A DNA stretch of 64,000 nt from Spirosoma pollinicola (GTDB taxonomy: Bacteria; Bacteroidota; Bacteroidia; Cytophagales; Spirosomataceae). A model generated the notes under the pieces. The model did not search any database. It saw only the letters and a list, made by a program, of their open reading frames with translations, and had not been told where the DNA came from. Positions within the stretch are counted from its first letter, which is position 1, and each line of letters starts with the position of its first letter. Where the stretch lies: the NCBI RefSeq assembly GCF_002831565.1, contig NZ_CP025096.1, positions 7,803,014 through 7,867,013 on the forward strand. The letters are read 5' to 3'. The translations under genes and the position numbers were made by a program. This document shows positions 19,849 to 30,062 of this stretch, piece after piece.

Positions 19849-19860
19849 GGAACAGGATTC

Positions 19861-19942
19861 GGTTTACGGTTTTTGGTGTTCGGTTGGCTCAGCCGAGTGA
19901 CGACGGCGAATACCAAGAACCGTAATCCAAAAACCGTAAACC
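19861..19942. repeat. Inverted repeat between the KirBac and LD-carboxypeptidase genes
   Basis: Perfect 16-bp arms ggtttacggtttttgg (19861-19876) and its complement (19927-19942) enclose about 50 bases. It lies just after the channel stop codon and may form a terminator or be a dispersed palindrome. Confidence 0.6.
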
Positions 19943-19971
19943 CGTATAAACCATAAACCAACTACCGTAAC

Positions 19972-20877
19972 GTGATTTTACCCCCTTTTTTATCCCCCGG
20001 CGATACGGTCGGTGTGGTGGCTCCGGCCAGTTGGTTTCCGTATGATGAACTGGCCGAAGGGCTGCATATTCTGCGCGACCGCTGGCAGCTTAACGTAATC
20101 GAAGGCGATAGTTTACATGCGATCGACGGCCCGTTTGCCGGTTCCGATGATCTTCGTCGGGCCGATATTCAACGCCTTTTGGACGACCCCACTGTACGGG
20201 CGATCTTCGCGGCACGGGGCGGCTATGGCTGCTACCGCATTGCCGATGGTCTGGACGTATCAGGCTTGCAGGCCAACCCAAAATGGTTCGTCGGCTTTAG
20301 CGATGTTACAGTGTTACTGAGCTTGATGACCAATCATGGACTTGTGAGTCTGCATGGTCTCATGCCAAGACAATTTGGTGATCCCGACCGGGCCGAATCG
20401 CTCGAATCGGTACGGCAATGGCTATTTGGCGAGTTGCCCACCGACTATACCGTTCCGGCGCATTACCTTAACCGACAGGGGCAAGCCTTGGGTCAACTGA
20501 TAGGCGGCAATTTAACCTTACTGATCAACTCCCTCGGCACCCCCACCGACCTTGACTTCAACGGCAAAATCCTGTTCATTGAAGATATTGACGAAACGCT
20601 TTTCTCCCTCGACCGGATGATGACGCAACTTCACCGGGCCGGACGGCTGGCCAGCCTGGCGGGTCTGGTGGTGGGGCAGTTTACGGATATGCGAGCCAAC
20701 CTGTCGCTGCCCTTCGGCAAAGATTCGTACGAGATTATTGCCGATGCTGTTTCTGACTATGATTATCCTGTTTTGTTCAATTTCCCCGCCGGGCATGTCG
20801 ACTATAACTTAGCCCTGCCTATTGGCAAAGTGGTTAAATTGGTGGTACAAACAGAAGAAGCAAGAATTGACTTTTAA
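19972..20877 (+). CDS. LD-carboxypeptidase (peptidase family S66)
   Basis: 301 aa, the usual length. The S66 Ser-Glu-His triad can be placed: nucleophile S110 in FVGFSDVT, E204 in LFIEDIDE and H275 in FPAGHVDYN. The N-terminal PGDTVGVVAPAS and the ARGGYG..R motif are also family marks. It removes the terminal D-Ala from muropeptide tetrapeptides in peptidoglycan recycling, or is a MccF-like relative that cleaves peptide-nucleotides. No signal peptide, so cytoplasmic. The start is GTG at 19972; no better ATG lies upstream. It is followed by an SDR gene after 12 bp, probably one operon. Confidence 0.92.
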   Translation: MILPPFLSPGDTVGVVAPASWFPYDELAEGLHILRDRWQLNVIEGDSLHAIDGPFAGSDDLRRADIQRLLDDPTVRAIFAARGGYGCYRIADGLDVSGLQANPKWFVGFSDVTVLLSLMTNHGLVSLHGLMPRQFGDPDRAESLESVRQWLFGELPTDYTVPAHYLNRQGQALGQLIGGNLTLLINSLGTPTDLDFNGKILFIEDIDETLFSLDRMMTQLHRAGRLASLAGLVVGQFTDMRANLSLPFGKDSYEIIADAVSDYDYPVLFNFPAGHVDYNLALPIGKVVKLVVQTEEARIDF

Positions 20878-20889
20878 TCCCAACTGATC

Positions 20890-21693
20890 ATGTCTGTCCT
20901 TTTTTCTGATGCGGTGATTTGGATTACCGGTGCTTCGTCGGGCATTGGCGAAGCCGTTGCGATGGAATTGGCCCAGCATACAGGCGTTCGACTGGTGTTA
21001 TCGGCCCGACGGGTCGATGAACTGGAGCGAGTGGCCCAACAAACACAACTTCCTGCCGCTCATGTGCTGGTGCTGCCAATGGACATGAGCAATATAGAAA
21101 GCCTGCCCGATTGTGTTGAAGCTGTGCGCCAGCGATTTGGGCGTATTGATTACGTATTCCAAAACGCGGGCATCACGCAGCGAAGCGCCGTTGTCGACAC
21201 CGACTTTTCGGTTTACAAGCGCATCATGGATGTCAATTTCTTTGGTGTTGTTGCCCTCACGAAAGCCATTTTACCCATTATGCTGGCACAACAGAAGGGA
21301 TATTTTATAGTAACAAGCAGCGTTGCGGGGAAATTAGCTACCAAACAGCGGTCGGGTTATTGTGCCAGCAAGCATGCGCTACACGGCTTTTTCGATTCTC
21401 TCCGGGCCGAAACCCACGCTGCCGGTTTGCGGGTGACGCTCGTTTGTCCGGGCTACATTCGCACCGCTATTTCTGTAAATGCTATGGGAGCCGATGGTCA
21501 GCCTCATGGCAAAATGGATGCGAATCAGGAAGAAGGCATGACGGCCCGGGCGTTTGCCAAACGGCTTCTGCGGTCCGTGGTTCAGGAAAAAGAGGAAGTG
21601 TACATAGGAGGCAAAGAGACCTATGCCATTTACCTCAAGCGATTTTTACCCGGCTTGCTGTCCCGCATTTTGCGAAACCGGGAAGGGGTTTAG
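20890..21693 (+). CDS. Short-chain dehydrogenase/reductase (SDR), classical type
   Basis: 267 aa. Rossmann cofactor motif TGASSGIG (13-20), NAG (92-94) and the catalytic residues S144, Y157 and K161 (YCASK) are all present. This is the DHRS7/'SDR family oxidoreductase' type, which reduces or oxidises carbonyl substrates with NAD(P)H; the substrate is unknown. The C-terminal KRFLPGLLSRILRNR is basic and amphipathic, as in membrane-associated members. It is 12 bp after the LD-carboxypeptidase gene. Confidence 0.92.
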   Translation: MSVLFSDAVIWITGASSGIGEAVAMELAQHTGVRLVLSARRVDELERVAQQTQLPAAHVLVLPMDMSNIESLPDCVEAVRQRFGRIDYVFQNAGITQRSAVVDTDFSVYKRIMDVNFFGVVALTKAILPIMLAQQKGYFIVTSSVAGKLATKQRSGYCASKHALHGFFDSLRAETHAAGLRVTLVCPGYIRTAISVNAMGADGQPHGKMDANQEEGMTARAFAKRLLRSVVQEKEEVYIGGKETYAIYLKRFLPGLLSRILRNREGV

Positions 21694-21711
21694 TTAATGG
21701 GATAAAGCAGC

Positions 21712-21773
21712 GCGGGTGGAAACCCGCGATCGGTATAGCTTACTATTGCTACCAATCGCGGGTTTCCACCCGC
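21712..21773. terminator. Strong stem-loop between convergent genes
   Basis: Perfect 19-bp arms (21712-21730 and 21755-21773) with a 24-base loop lie between the convergent SDR and M20 genes. The arm itself is a smaller palindrome (gcgggt..acccgc). There is no clean T-run, so it may be a bidirectional terminator or a REP-like element. Confidence 0.6.
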
Positions 21774-21790
21774 CTTACTGCGCCTAAAGA

Positions 21791-23146
21791 TTACTTCCCG
21801 CTAGCCGTAAGCTCTTTAATGGCAACGCCTTTGCTGGCAAACTCCATATAATCGGTTGTCAAGCGGCAAAGTGATTTCATACCCAATACAAAACAGCTTT
21901 CGTCGATCTGGAAATCGGGGGTGTGGTGCGGAGCGGCTTCCTCTACTTTTTTACCCTTCGTCATACCACCCAGGAAATAGAAAAAGCCCGGTACTTTTTG
22001 CTGGTAGAACGAGAAATCTTCGGCCCCTGTCTGAGCGGGCGTCAGCTTTACATTACCCTTACCGGCTACTGCTTCGAGCGAAGCTTCCATCTGGTCGGTT
22101 AGCTTTGGATCGTTGTAGGTAACCGGGTACATAATATTGATCTTCACATCGGCTTTAGCGCCTGCGCTTTCGGCAATGTTCGTCGCGACTTCGTTAATAC
22201 GCCGATGAATCAGTTGCTGTGTTTCGGGGCTGAACGTACGGATGGTGCCAATCATGTTCGCTTCTTCCGGGATAATATTCTGCCGAATACCACTGTGAAA
22301 AGCGCCTACCGTGACAACGGCGGCATTGTCGGTAAGAACGACATTCCGGCTCACGATAGTTTGCAGCCCCATAATTACCTGCGCGGAGGTCACAATTGGA
22401 TCAACGCCCGACCAGGGAGCTGCGCCGTGTGTTTGCTTCCCTTTAATTTTTATAGCATACTCATCCACGGCGGCCATAGTGGCGCCGGGCCGGTATTTAA
22501 TTGTCCCTACTTCGGTTTGGGAGTTGATGTGCAAGCCGAAAATGGCATCTACTTTAGGATTTTCGAGAACTCCTTCTTTCACCATTAATTTAGCTCCACC
22601 TTCTTCACCAGCCGGTGCGCCTTCTTCGGCAGGCTGAAAGATGAACTTAACGGTGCCGCGCAGGTCACTTTTAACCGACGCCAGTATCTCGGCGGCTCCC
22701 ATAAGCATAGCTACATGCGTATCGTGTCCGCAGGCATGCATGATACCTGTTTGCTGGCCGTTGTATTCGGTGTGTGCTTCGGATTTAAAGGGCAGGTCAG
22801 CACGCTCGGTAACGGGCAGCCCATCCATATCGGCACGAAGGGCAACGACCGGACCCGGTTTTCCGCCTTTCAAAAGGCCAACGACGCCCGTTTTGCCAAC
22901 GCCTGTTTTAACTTCCATGCCCAGTGACTGCAGATGAGCCGCAATCTTGGCGGCTGTCTGAAACTCGCGGTTACCCAGTTCAGGATGCTGGTGAAAATCC
23001 CGGCGCCAGGCAACGACCTTTTTTTCGAGACTTTCGGCGGTTTTGTCCATTCGGGCATTAAGCGTCGATGATTGAGCGAAAATGGCCTGGGAGGCTATTA
23101 ACCCCATTGCCAACGTGCTGGCGCAGTTAAATAATTTATTCATCAA
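21791..23146 (-). CDS. Secreted M20-family metal amidohydrolase (hippurate hydrolase-like)
   Basis: 451 aa. A signal peptide covers residues 1-25 (TLAMGLIASQAIFAQ), so it is exported to the periplasm or beyond. M20D motifs are RRDFHQHPELG (48-58), RADMDGLPV (104-112), metal-binding HACGHDTHVAMLMGAAE (137-153) and the catalytic QPAEEG (171-176). The central lid region has KGKQTHGAAPWSGVDPI. It hydrolyses N-acyl amino acids or similar amides; the specific substrate is unknown. It is monocistronic, convergent with the SDR gene. Confidence 0.92.
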   Translation of the reverse strand: MMNKLFNCASTLAMGLIASQAIFAQSSTLNARMDKTAESLEKKVVAWRRDFHQHPELGNREFQTAAKIAAHLQSLGMEVKTGVGKTGVVGLLKGGKPGPVVALRADMDGLPVTERADLPFKSEAHTEYNGQQTGIMHACGHDTHVAMLMGAAEILASVKSDLRGTVKFIFQPAEEGAPAGEEGGAKLMVKEGVLENPKVDAIFGLHINSQTEVGTIKYRPGATMAAVDEYAIKIKGKQTHGAAPWSGVDPIVTSAQVIMGLQTIVSRNVVLTDNAAVVTVGAFHSGIRQNIIPEEANMIGTIRTFSPETQQLIHRRINEVATNIAESAGAKADVKINIMYPVTYNDPKLTDQMEASLEAVAGKGNVKLTPAQTGAEDFSFYQQKVPGFFYFLGGMTKGKKVEEAAPHHTPDFQIDESCFVLGMKSLCRLTTDYMEFASKGVAIKELTASGK

Positions 23147-24025
23147 GGTGGCTACTTTTTGTTCAAAGTGTATTTAGAAGGCAATTTACGAGTTAATCCG
23201 TAGAGAATATTGCATCGTCCCACTTCTTAGCCATTTTCAGTAGACCGATTGCCATTTTTACAAAATAATCATAACATTTCCTTGGTTAAGCTTATTGAGT
23301 TAAGAAAAGCATACTGACGAAAAATAATGGACAGGTAACTAAGCTGCCACAGGTTATAAGATTCAAAAACCATACGACTGGCCTTACAATATATTATTTG
23401 GTTTGAGGAGAAAACATGAAAATGAATTAATTGTGGAATAGACTTAATTAAGTGAGCAAGAAAAAGTTGAATAACGATTTTCGTCTATACGATTAACTAA
23501 CATAGCTTTTTATCTATAAATTATTTTGATTTCATAAAATCGCTCATCAAAATTCAAAATTTTGTTTTGATATAACTTATTATACATAATAAATATATTT
23601 TTAATTATGTATAAATGACAATCAACATAGTAAGCCTCTCAATATTACAAAATACATACTGCTATTTATTTTCCTTTTATATGAACAATTATCATAAACA
23701 TATAGTTACGAAATTTTCATTAGTAACTAATTGATTTTCAAATACCTAACCTATAGTAAATTATTTTAATAAAATTGAGTATATAAGAAATTCCATCTGA
23801 ATATGCATTTTATTTTTCAGAACAATATATTGTTTACACAGAATTTCAATTATTCCCTGCAGCACGAAATCAATCAGCCAATTCTTACTTTTTTATAAGT
23901 ACTGATTAATCATTATGTGTCCTTTATTAAACTAACAGCGAAACCACTTTTTTTTATTTATCCTTGACTTAACTTTGTAGTCCCATTTCAGGGATTTAAC
24001 AACATCTTCTAACTTCTTCAAACTA
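23147..24025. other. Long AT-rich promoter region upstream of the first SusC
   Basis: About 880 bp without a gene on either strand. The 3' two-thirds is very AT-rich. The last ~80 bases carry the -7 box and leader shared with the second SusC operon. I see no tRNA or riboswitch. Confidence 0.5.
23970..23977 (+). promoter_or_regulatory. -7 box TAACTTTG of SusC operon 1
   Basis: The TAnnTTTG match sits 49 bases before the ATG. The flanking leader (TTAACTTTGTA.TCCC...TTTCAGG.ATTTA) is repeated at 30007-30036 before the second SusC gene, which supports a functional promoter. Confidence 0.6.
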
Positions 24026-27000
24026 ATGCGGAAAATTTTATTGGGAAGTTGGTTACTTTCACTGCTATTCTGTTTGCCCCTACTGGCGCAGGATGTAGCT
24101 GTTAGCGGCCGCATTACTTCATCAGACGACGGCTCTACCCTACCGGGTGTGAGCGTGCAGGTAAAGGGAACTACCCGTGGGGCAATTACCGATGCCGACG
24201 GGAACTATAAAATCAGTGTGCCAGCCGATGCAAGACTAGTTTTTAGTTTCATTGGCTATACAGGACAGGAAGTGGCTGTTGGCAACAAGACCACGATCAA
24301 TGTATCGCTGGTAGCTGGCTCGCAGAGCCTAGACGAAATTGTGGTTACAGCCCAGGGTATCGAGCGCGACAAGCGGTCGCTGGGGTATGCAACGCAGGAA
24401 ATTGGTGGTAACATTCTGGCGCAACGCTCAGAACCCAACTTGTTGAACGCCCTTCAGGGGAAACTGGCTGGCGTAAGCATTACGGGTTCCAGCGGAGCAC
24501 CCGGTGCCTCAACCAACATCAACATTCGGGGTATTACGTCGTTCAACGGCAGTAACCAACCGTTAATCGTTGTGGATGGTATAATTTTCAGCAACGACGT
24601 TAATACCACGCAGAACACCCTATTCGGCTCGCAGCCATCCAACCGCCTGGCAGATATCAACCCCGAAAGTATTGAGTCGGTAAACGTGCTGAAAGGACCT
24701 GCGGCTGCTGTACTTTACGGTTCACGGGCTTCGGCGGGTGCTATTGTCATCACAACAAAGTCGGGTCGTAATCAGAATAACAAAACGGAAGTAACGGTCA
24801 ACTCGTCCTACAACGTTCAAAACGTATATGGCATACCCAAATTCCAGAATGATTACGGCCAGGGAGCCAACAACCTGCTTACGCCAACATCGAACAACTC
24901 ATGGGGGCCTCCGTTTGTGGGTGGTCCAACGTCGGTAACGAACGCGCAAGGGTTGGTTGTACCGTATCAGGCTTACCCAAACAACGTTCGCGATTTCTAC
25001 AGGCAGGGCAGTATTCTTCAAAACTCGGTCAATATTGCTTCCGGCGATGCGACGCGCAATTATATTATTGCTATTGGTAATACGCTACAGAATGGCGTTG
25101 TTCAAAACTCAAAGTTCAACCGGACAAACGTGCAACTCGGCGGTGAATCGAGATTGCAGAATGGCCTGAAAATAAGTGGTACAGGCACCTATGTACAAAC
25201 CGTATCGCGGGGTATTCCCGGCGGTAACGGAGCCAGTACCTTTGGCCAGATTACCCGTATTCCGCGCAGTTATGACCTTGCTAATGAGGTCTACCAGGAT
25301 ATTAACGGCAAGAGTGTGTATTTTACACCAGCGACCAATAACCCGCAGTGGAGTGTCAATAACGAACGTCTGGATAGCCAGGTTGACCGCTTCTTTGGGA
25401 ATTTCCAGTTAAGCTATGATGTGGGCAAATGGTTGACTATCGCTTACCGTGTTACAGGCGATACGTATACCGACCGTCGTAAGTTGACGTTACCCATTGG
25501 TTCAGGTCGTGCGCCCCTGGGCGAAGTTCAACAGGACAATTTCTTCCGAAATGAATTGAACGGTGACCTGTTGATCACGGCAAAAAAAGACAATATCTTT
25601 CTGGATGGTCTGAATGCCAACCTGTTGCTGGGTAATAACATTAACCAACGGAAAACACAGGAGTCTGCTGCCGATGCCGCTTCATTGACGCTGCCCGGTT
25701 TCTATAATATCAACAGTGGTACGGTGTTCACGGGTACGTTTGAAAACTCAAGTGTACGTCGTCTGGTGGGTTATTATGGCCAGTTATCGTTGAATTACAA
25801 CAACTATCTGTTCCTTGAATTATCGGGACGTGCCGACCAATCCTCTACGCTGCCCAAAGCGAACAACACCTATTTCTATCCGGCAGCCTCGGTTAGTTTT
25901 GTGCCTACCGACGCGTTTAAAATTAACTCCGACGTACTTTCGTATGCGAAAATACGGGCTAGTATAGCCAAAGTCGGCCGTGATGCCGATCCGTATCTGT
26001 TGAGCACTATCTATACAACTACGGCTTATGGCAACAACGTAGCCAGCATTACTTACCCATTAGCACCCAACAATACCCCGGGTTTCAGCATTGGCACCCG
26101 GATTGGCAGCAACACGCTCAAGCCTGAGTTTGTCACGTCTTATGAAGCAGGCATTAACCTCGGATTTTTCAAGAATCGTCTGAGCATTGATGCTACTTAC
26201 TTCGACTCAAAAAGCACGCAGCAAATCTTCAACGTAGCCGTATCGAACTCATCGGGCTTCGATACCCGCACAACGAACGTTGGTGAACTGCAAAACCGGG
26301 GCGTCGAACTGGTGTTAAATGCAACGCCAATACGCGTTGGTGGCTTCAAATGGGACGCTACGTTGAATTACACCTTCATTAGAAACAAAGTCGTGTCTAT
26401 TGCGCCGGGTGTTGTTTCGTCTAACATTGCCGGTAACTCGTTTATTGGTATAGCCCCATCTATTTATGAAGGCTACCCATATGGTGTCATTGTTAGTACA
26501 GCCAATAGCCGGGTACAAAACACGAACCCCACTGGTTTGTATTATGATGCAACGGGTCAGTATGCAGGGCAGTATGTTGTGAACGGGTCAACCGGGCAGT
26601 TTGCTCCGGGTGTTGCGAACTCGGTTATCTCAAATCCACAGCCTAATTACACCGCCGGTTTGACGAACACGTTCTCCTACAAAGGCCTTGCCTTGTCAGT
26701 GTTGGTGGATACCCGTCAGGGTGGACAGCTTTTTTCCTTCAACGCTGTTGATGCCCGCTCCAATGGCTCACTGTATGCAACAACTATCGACCGCGATCAG
26801 CCTCGTATTCTACCCGGTGTTATTCAGAATGCCGATGGTTCGTTCCGGCCGAATAACATTCAGTTACCCGCCCAGACGTACTGGGGCGCGTTGGGTGGCT
26901 TAGCGTCTGAAGGTGCCGTTTATGATGCAACCGTTTATCGTTTGCGCGAAGTAGCCCTGAACTATACGTTACCGAAGAGCCTGCTGGGCAAAACGCCATT

Positions 27001-27169
27001 CGGCACTATTTCGGTGGGTGTGAGCGGTCGTAACCTGTTTTTTTACGCACCTAACTTCCCGGCCGATCCTGAAACAAACACCCAGGGTGCCGGCAACATT
27101 CAGGGCCTTGACCTGAACGGACCACCAAACACCCGGAACTTCGGTGGAAATATTCGGCTCACGTTCTAA
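24026..27169 (+). CDS. SusC/RagA-family TonB-linked outer-membrane transporter 1
   Basis: 1047 aa. Signal peptide 1-21 (LLGSWLLSLLFCLPLLAQ), then a carboxypeptidase-like regulatory domain (residues ~25-100: GRITSSDDGSTLPGVSVQVKGT, GAITDADGNY, FSFIGYTGQEV). The TonB box/plug start is the SLGYAT variant (DEIVVTAQGIERDKRSLGYATQEI), followed by the plug (NIRGITSFNGSNQPLIVVDG, GPAAAVLYGSRASAGAIVITTKSG) and a 22-strand barrel ending ...NIRLTF. It imports a glycan or peptide with its SusD partner. SusD follows after 24 bp and a small lipoprotein after that. The substrate cannot be inferred because no degradative enzyme is in the operon. Confidence 0.95.
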   Translation: MRKILLGSWLLSLLFCLPLLAQDVAVSGRITSSDDGSTLPGVSVQVKGTTRGAITDADGNYKISVPADARLVFSFIGYTGQEVAVGNKTTINVSLVAGSQSLDEIVVTAQGIERDKRSLGYATQEIGGNILAQRSEPNLLNALQGKLAGVSITGSSGAPGASTNINIRGITSFNGSNQPLIVVDGIIFSNDVNTTQNTLFGSQPSNRLADINPESIESVNVLKGPAAAVLYGSRASAGAIVITTKSGRNQNNKTEVTVNSSYNVQNVYGIPKFQNDYGQGANNLLTPTSNNSWGPPFVGGPTSVTNAQGLVVPYQAYPNNVRDFYRQGSILQNSVNIASGDATRNYIIAIGNTLQNGVVQNSKFNRTNVQLGGESRLQNGLKISGTGTYVQTVSRGIPGGNGASTFGQITRIPRSYDLANEVYQDINGKSVYFTPATNNPQWSVNNERLDSQVDRFFGNFQLSYDVGKWLTIAYRVTGDTYTDRRKLTLPIGSGRAPLGEVQQDNFFRNELNGDLLITAKKDNIFLDGLNANLLLGNNINQRKTQESAADAASLTLPGFYNINSGTVFTGTFENSSVRRLVGYYGQLSLNYNNYLFLELSGRADQSSTLPKANNTYFYPAASVSFVPTDAFKINSDVLSYAKIRASIAKVGRDADPYLLSTIYTTTAYGNNVASITYPLAPNNTPGFSIGTRIGSNTLKPEFVTSYEAGINLGFFKNRLSIDATYFDSKSTQQIFNVAVSNSSGFDTRTTNVGELQNRGVELVLNATPIRVGGFKWDATLNYTFIRNKVVSIAPGVVSSNIAGNSFIGIAPSIYEGYPYGVIVSTANSRVQNTNPTGLYYDATGQYAGQYVVNGSTGQFAPGVANSVISNPQPNYTAGLTNTFSYKGLALSVLVDTRQGGQLFSFNAVDARSNGSLYATTIDRDQPRILPGVIQNADGSFRPNNIQLPAQTYWGALGGLASEGAVYDATVYRLREVALNYTLPKSLLGKTPFGTISVGVSGRNLFFYAPNFPADPETNTQGAGNIQGLDLNGPPNTRNFGGNIRLTF

Positions 27170-27193
27170 TCACTCTCTTCATTCGACTGACTC

Positions 27194-28657
27194 ATGAAAT
27201 TTATACTTCCAAAAGGCTATCTGCTGATTCCTTTCTTCCTGGGAATGGGGGCATGCAGCAATTATCTAGATGTTAACGTAAGCCCAAATAACCCGATAAG
27301 TGTTACCCCTGCGGTACTACTGGCGGGAGCAGAAGGGGGCAGTGCATTTGCAAATGCCAACGAACTGAATCGGTTTGCATCGGTGCTGGTGAACCAACTG
27401 GCGGGCGCGGCCAATAGTCCCGCTACCTACGACATTTTCCAGACGAACAGTGCCGATTTTGGCAACCAGTGGACAGGTGAACTTTATAACGGGCCGTTGA
27501 TCAACTACCAAAAACTGATCGAGTTGGGCGATGCAACGAACTCTAAGGCGTATTCGGGTATTGCCAAGATTATGAAGGCTTATACCTTCAGCATTGCTAC
27601 CGACGTTTGGGGCGATGTGCCATACTCGCAGGCTTTGCTTGGCGAAGCAAACACAACGCCACGGCTGGATGCACAGGCAGATATCTACAAAGGAAATGCC
27701 ACGGCAGGCATTCAAAGTCTGTTTGACCTTGTTCGCGAAGGCATCAAAGACCTCGACGCTGCGTCGACACTAAAGCCCGCTGGCGATGACATTATCTATG
27801 CGGGTAACCTGACCAAATGGAAACAGGCGGGCAATACGCTGCTGCTGAAATTTGCAGCGACGATCAGCCGGAAGGAACCCGCTCTGGCAACCACTGTCAT
27901 CAATGAAGTTCTTACTGGTGCGAACTACATCACATCCAACAGTGGTGATATGAATTTCGCTTTCGGTTCGAGTGTAGGCAGCCAGGACCCCCGGTATACC
28001 TATACTTTCGTTAGCTCGTTTCAAAACGACCAATTGTTAAGCACTCGGTATCTGAACCTGCTTACGTCATTGAATGACCCGCGCCTGCCTATTTTCTTTA
28101 CGAAACCAGGCGCTAACTATGTCACAATTGATAATGGTTTCCGGGGTACATTGCCGACACCCGTGGCAAACTGGTCGCGGTATAACAAGTACGTTACGGG
28201 TAATTCGGGCGAGGGGCCCGTTCGGTTAGTGACCAATTTCCAGCGGGCATTTATTCTGGCCGAAGCAGCTCTCCGCCTGGGAACACCCGGCGACCCACAG
28301 GCCCTGTATACGGAAGGTATTACGGCTTCTATGACGCTAGCGGGTTTAACACCGGCTCAGATAACGGCTTACCTGACGGCAAATCCAGCGGTGGCAACAC
28401 TAAGCGGAACGAACGAAGAGAAGATCGCGCAGATCATCACGCAGAAATATATTGCCTTCACGGGCAACGGTCTGGAAGCCTGGAATGACTATCGGCGGAC
28501 AGGTTATCCGGTTTTGCAGCCTTCGCAGAACGCAGCCGGTATCGACGGTACACGGCCGGTTCGGGCGGTTTACGTTAGCAATGAAGTTCAGCGGAACCCA
28601 AATTTCCTCAATCCATCTCCTCAATCGAACGTTCGCGTCTGGTGGGATATCGACTAA
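27194..28657 (+). CDS. SusD/RagB-family surface lipoprotein 1 (SusD-like_2 type)
   Basis: 487 aa. Lipoprotein signal with lipobox GMGAC (Cys21). N-terminal YLDVNVSPNNPISVTPAVLLAG is characteristic of the SusD-like_2 subgroup. TPR-like helices (AKIMKAYTFSIATDVWGDVPYSQAL) and a C-terminal QKYIAFTGNGLEAWNDYRRTGYP..QPS block are conserved. It caps the SusC barrel and binds the substrate at the cell surface. It pairs with the SusC encoded immediately upstream. Confidence 0.94.
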   Translation: MKFILPKGYLLIPFFLGMGACSNYLDVNVSPNNPISVTPAVLLAGAEGGSAFANANELNRFASVLVNQLAGAANSPATYDIFQTNSADFGNQWTGELYNGPLINYQKLIELGDATNSKAYSGIAKIMKAYTFSIATDVWGDVPYSQALLGEANTTPRLDAQADIYKGNATAGIQSLFDLVREGIKDLDAASTLKPAGDDIIYAGNLTKWKQAGNTLLLKFAATISRKEPALATTVINEVLTGANYITSNSGDMNFAFGSSVGSQDPRYTYTFVSSFQNDQLLSTRYLNLLTSLNDPRLPIFFTKPGANYVTIDNGFRGTLPTPVANWSRYNKYVTGNSGEGPVRLVTNFQRAFILAEAALRLGTPGDPQALYTEGITASMTLAGLTPAQITAYLTANPAVATLSGTNEEKIAQIITQKYIAFTGNGLEAWNDYRRTGYPVLQPSQNAAGIDGTRPVRAVYVSNEVQRNPNFLNPSPQSNVRVWWDID

Positions 28658-28685
28658 TTTTTAACGGCCTCAAACACGCAATTGC

Positions 28686-29201
28686 ATGAAAAATATACTC
28701 ATAAATATCCTGTTACTTACCCTGCTTGCCGGGAGTAACTTCTCCTGCAAAGACGATCTGGTTTATAGCGATCTCGTTCGGGATAACCGTCCGGCGGTTC
28801 CGGTAACATTTACTGGCGCAACGACTTACGGCTTCAATCCATTTATTGTTACGTCACTGGCAGCGGGGGCACCAATTCAGTTTACGCTGTCGATTCCTGC
28901 TTCCAGTGGTCGTACTATCAAGGAGATCACTAAAATTGTTGGGGGCGCTACGGGCATTAACGTGGCTACGCTGAATACGGCTACGGCTGCCACGGCTTTT
29001 AATCCGGCTCCCATTGCCGGCAGTGGCACCACCGCTGTTTTCACCACAACGCTGGCCGCGTTCAAAGCAAAGTACCCAAATGTAGCAACGGCACCTGTTG
29101 CGCTGCCTAACTACACGGAGATTCAGTTTTTGTTTCTGGTGACGCTCGATGATGGTACGCAAATCGTGCCTACACCTGTTCGGGTACGAATCGTGGCGTA
29201 A
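28686..29201 (+). CDS. Small predicted lipoprotein of SusC/D operon 1
   Basis: 171 aa with a lipoprotein signal (ILLLTLLAGSNFSC, Cys21), then a beta-rich, Ala/Thr-rich domain with no motif I recognise. It begins 28 bp after SusD and precedes a strong terminator, so it is the third gene of the operon. Small accessory lipoproteins in this position often bind ligand or support the SusCD complex at the cell surface; that role is inferred from context only. Confidence 0.8.
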   Translation: MKNILINILLLTLLAGSNFSCKDDLVYSDLVRDNRPAVPVTFTGATTYGFNPFIVTSLAAGAPIQFTLSIPASSGRTIKEITKIVGGATGINVATLNTATAATAFNPAPIAGSGTTAVFTTTLAAFKAKYPNVATAPVALPNYTEIQFLFLVTLDDGTQIVPTPVRVRIVA

Positions 29202-29232
29202 ACGCTGGTATATTTATTAGGTTGACAATAGA

Positions 29233-29265
29233 AAGCCTCCCGAGCAATTGGGGGGCTTCCTGTTT
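29233..29265 (+). terminator. Rho-independent terminator of SusC operon 1
   Basis: 9-bp stem (29233-29241 with 29250-29258, one G-U pair), 8-base loop gagcaatt, followed by cctgttttt. Its loop and 3' arm resemble the terminator after the second SusC operon. Confidence 0.85.
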
Positions 29266-30062
29266 TTATAGATATAACAAAGTATGTGCTGTAACCTGAT
29301 CTATCTACCAACCCTTTATAAATTCCAGGCTACCTATTGAGATCCATGCAAAGTGCTTATAGTGAGGTTGACTAAGTTTGCTTCGACGTCAGCAGAACAA
29401 ACTCATTCAGGATGAGAAAACAAGCAACCATTCAGCCTTTGGCAGTCGCGGTATTTATCCGAATAGCTACTAAGTATTTCCAGGAATTTTACAAATAATG
29501 GGTTAAAAATATATTTTGCAGAATATAAAAATAGCCATATAAACTACGGAAAACCTATACAAGAAATTAATTAAATTTTAATAAAAATATAATCTCCCGT
29601 ATGTACCTATTGATACTATAACGGACACATTTTATTGTCTCTGAGTATTTATTACTAGGTATAAGTTTCCTTCTTTTGTGGTACTAAAATACATTTTATT
29701 ACAGAATTAAAAGAATAAATCCAACAATATATACTATTTATCCTGCTTTATATGGAGTGAATTGGAAACAGGAATTAACATGAACATACTAAACTAATTA
29801 CATCTAAATCAATCTCTAGCCATGTATTTCCTCCCTCCAACTCATCTGGAATCGATATTGTTATCATATTTCCCTACTACAGCCTTCATTCGGTTAATGA
29901 CTAATGCTTAAAAAATAATATTTCATAATGAAAGCAAAATTTTGTGTCCTATTAGAATATTACAAAATTCCTTGCAAAATTATAGTGTCAGTTAATAATC
30001 TATAAATTAACTTTGTATCCCTGTTTTCAGGATTTACAATATGTTTTAACTCATTCATTCTT
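29266..30062. other. AT-rich intergenic region between the two SusC operons
   Basis: About 800 bp, strongly AT-rich, with no gene or structural RNA that I can support. The final 60 bases carry the shared promoter and leader of SusC operon 2. Confidence 0.5.
30008..30015 (+). promoter_or_regulatory. -7 box TAACTTTG of SusC operon 2
   Basis: TAnnTTTG match 48 bases before the ATG, embedded in a leader closely similar to that at 23969-24000. No consensus -33 TTG at normal spacing. Confidence 0.6.
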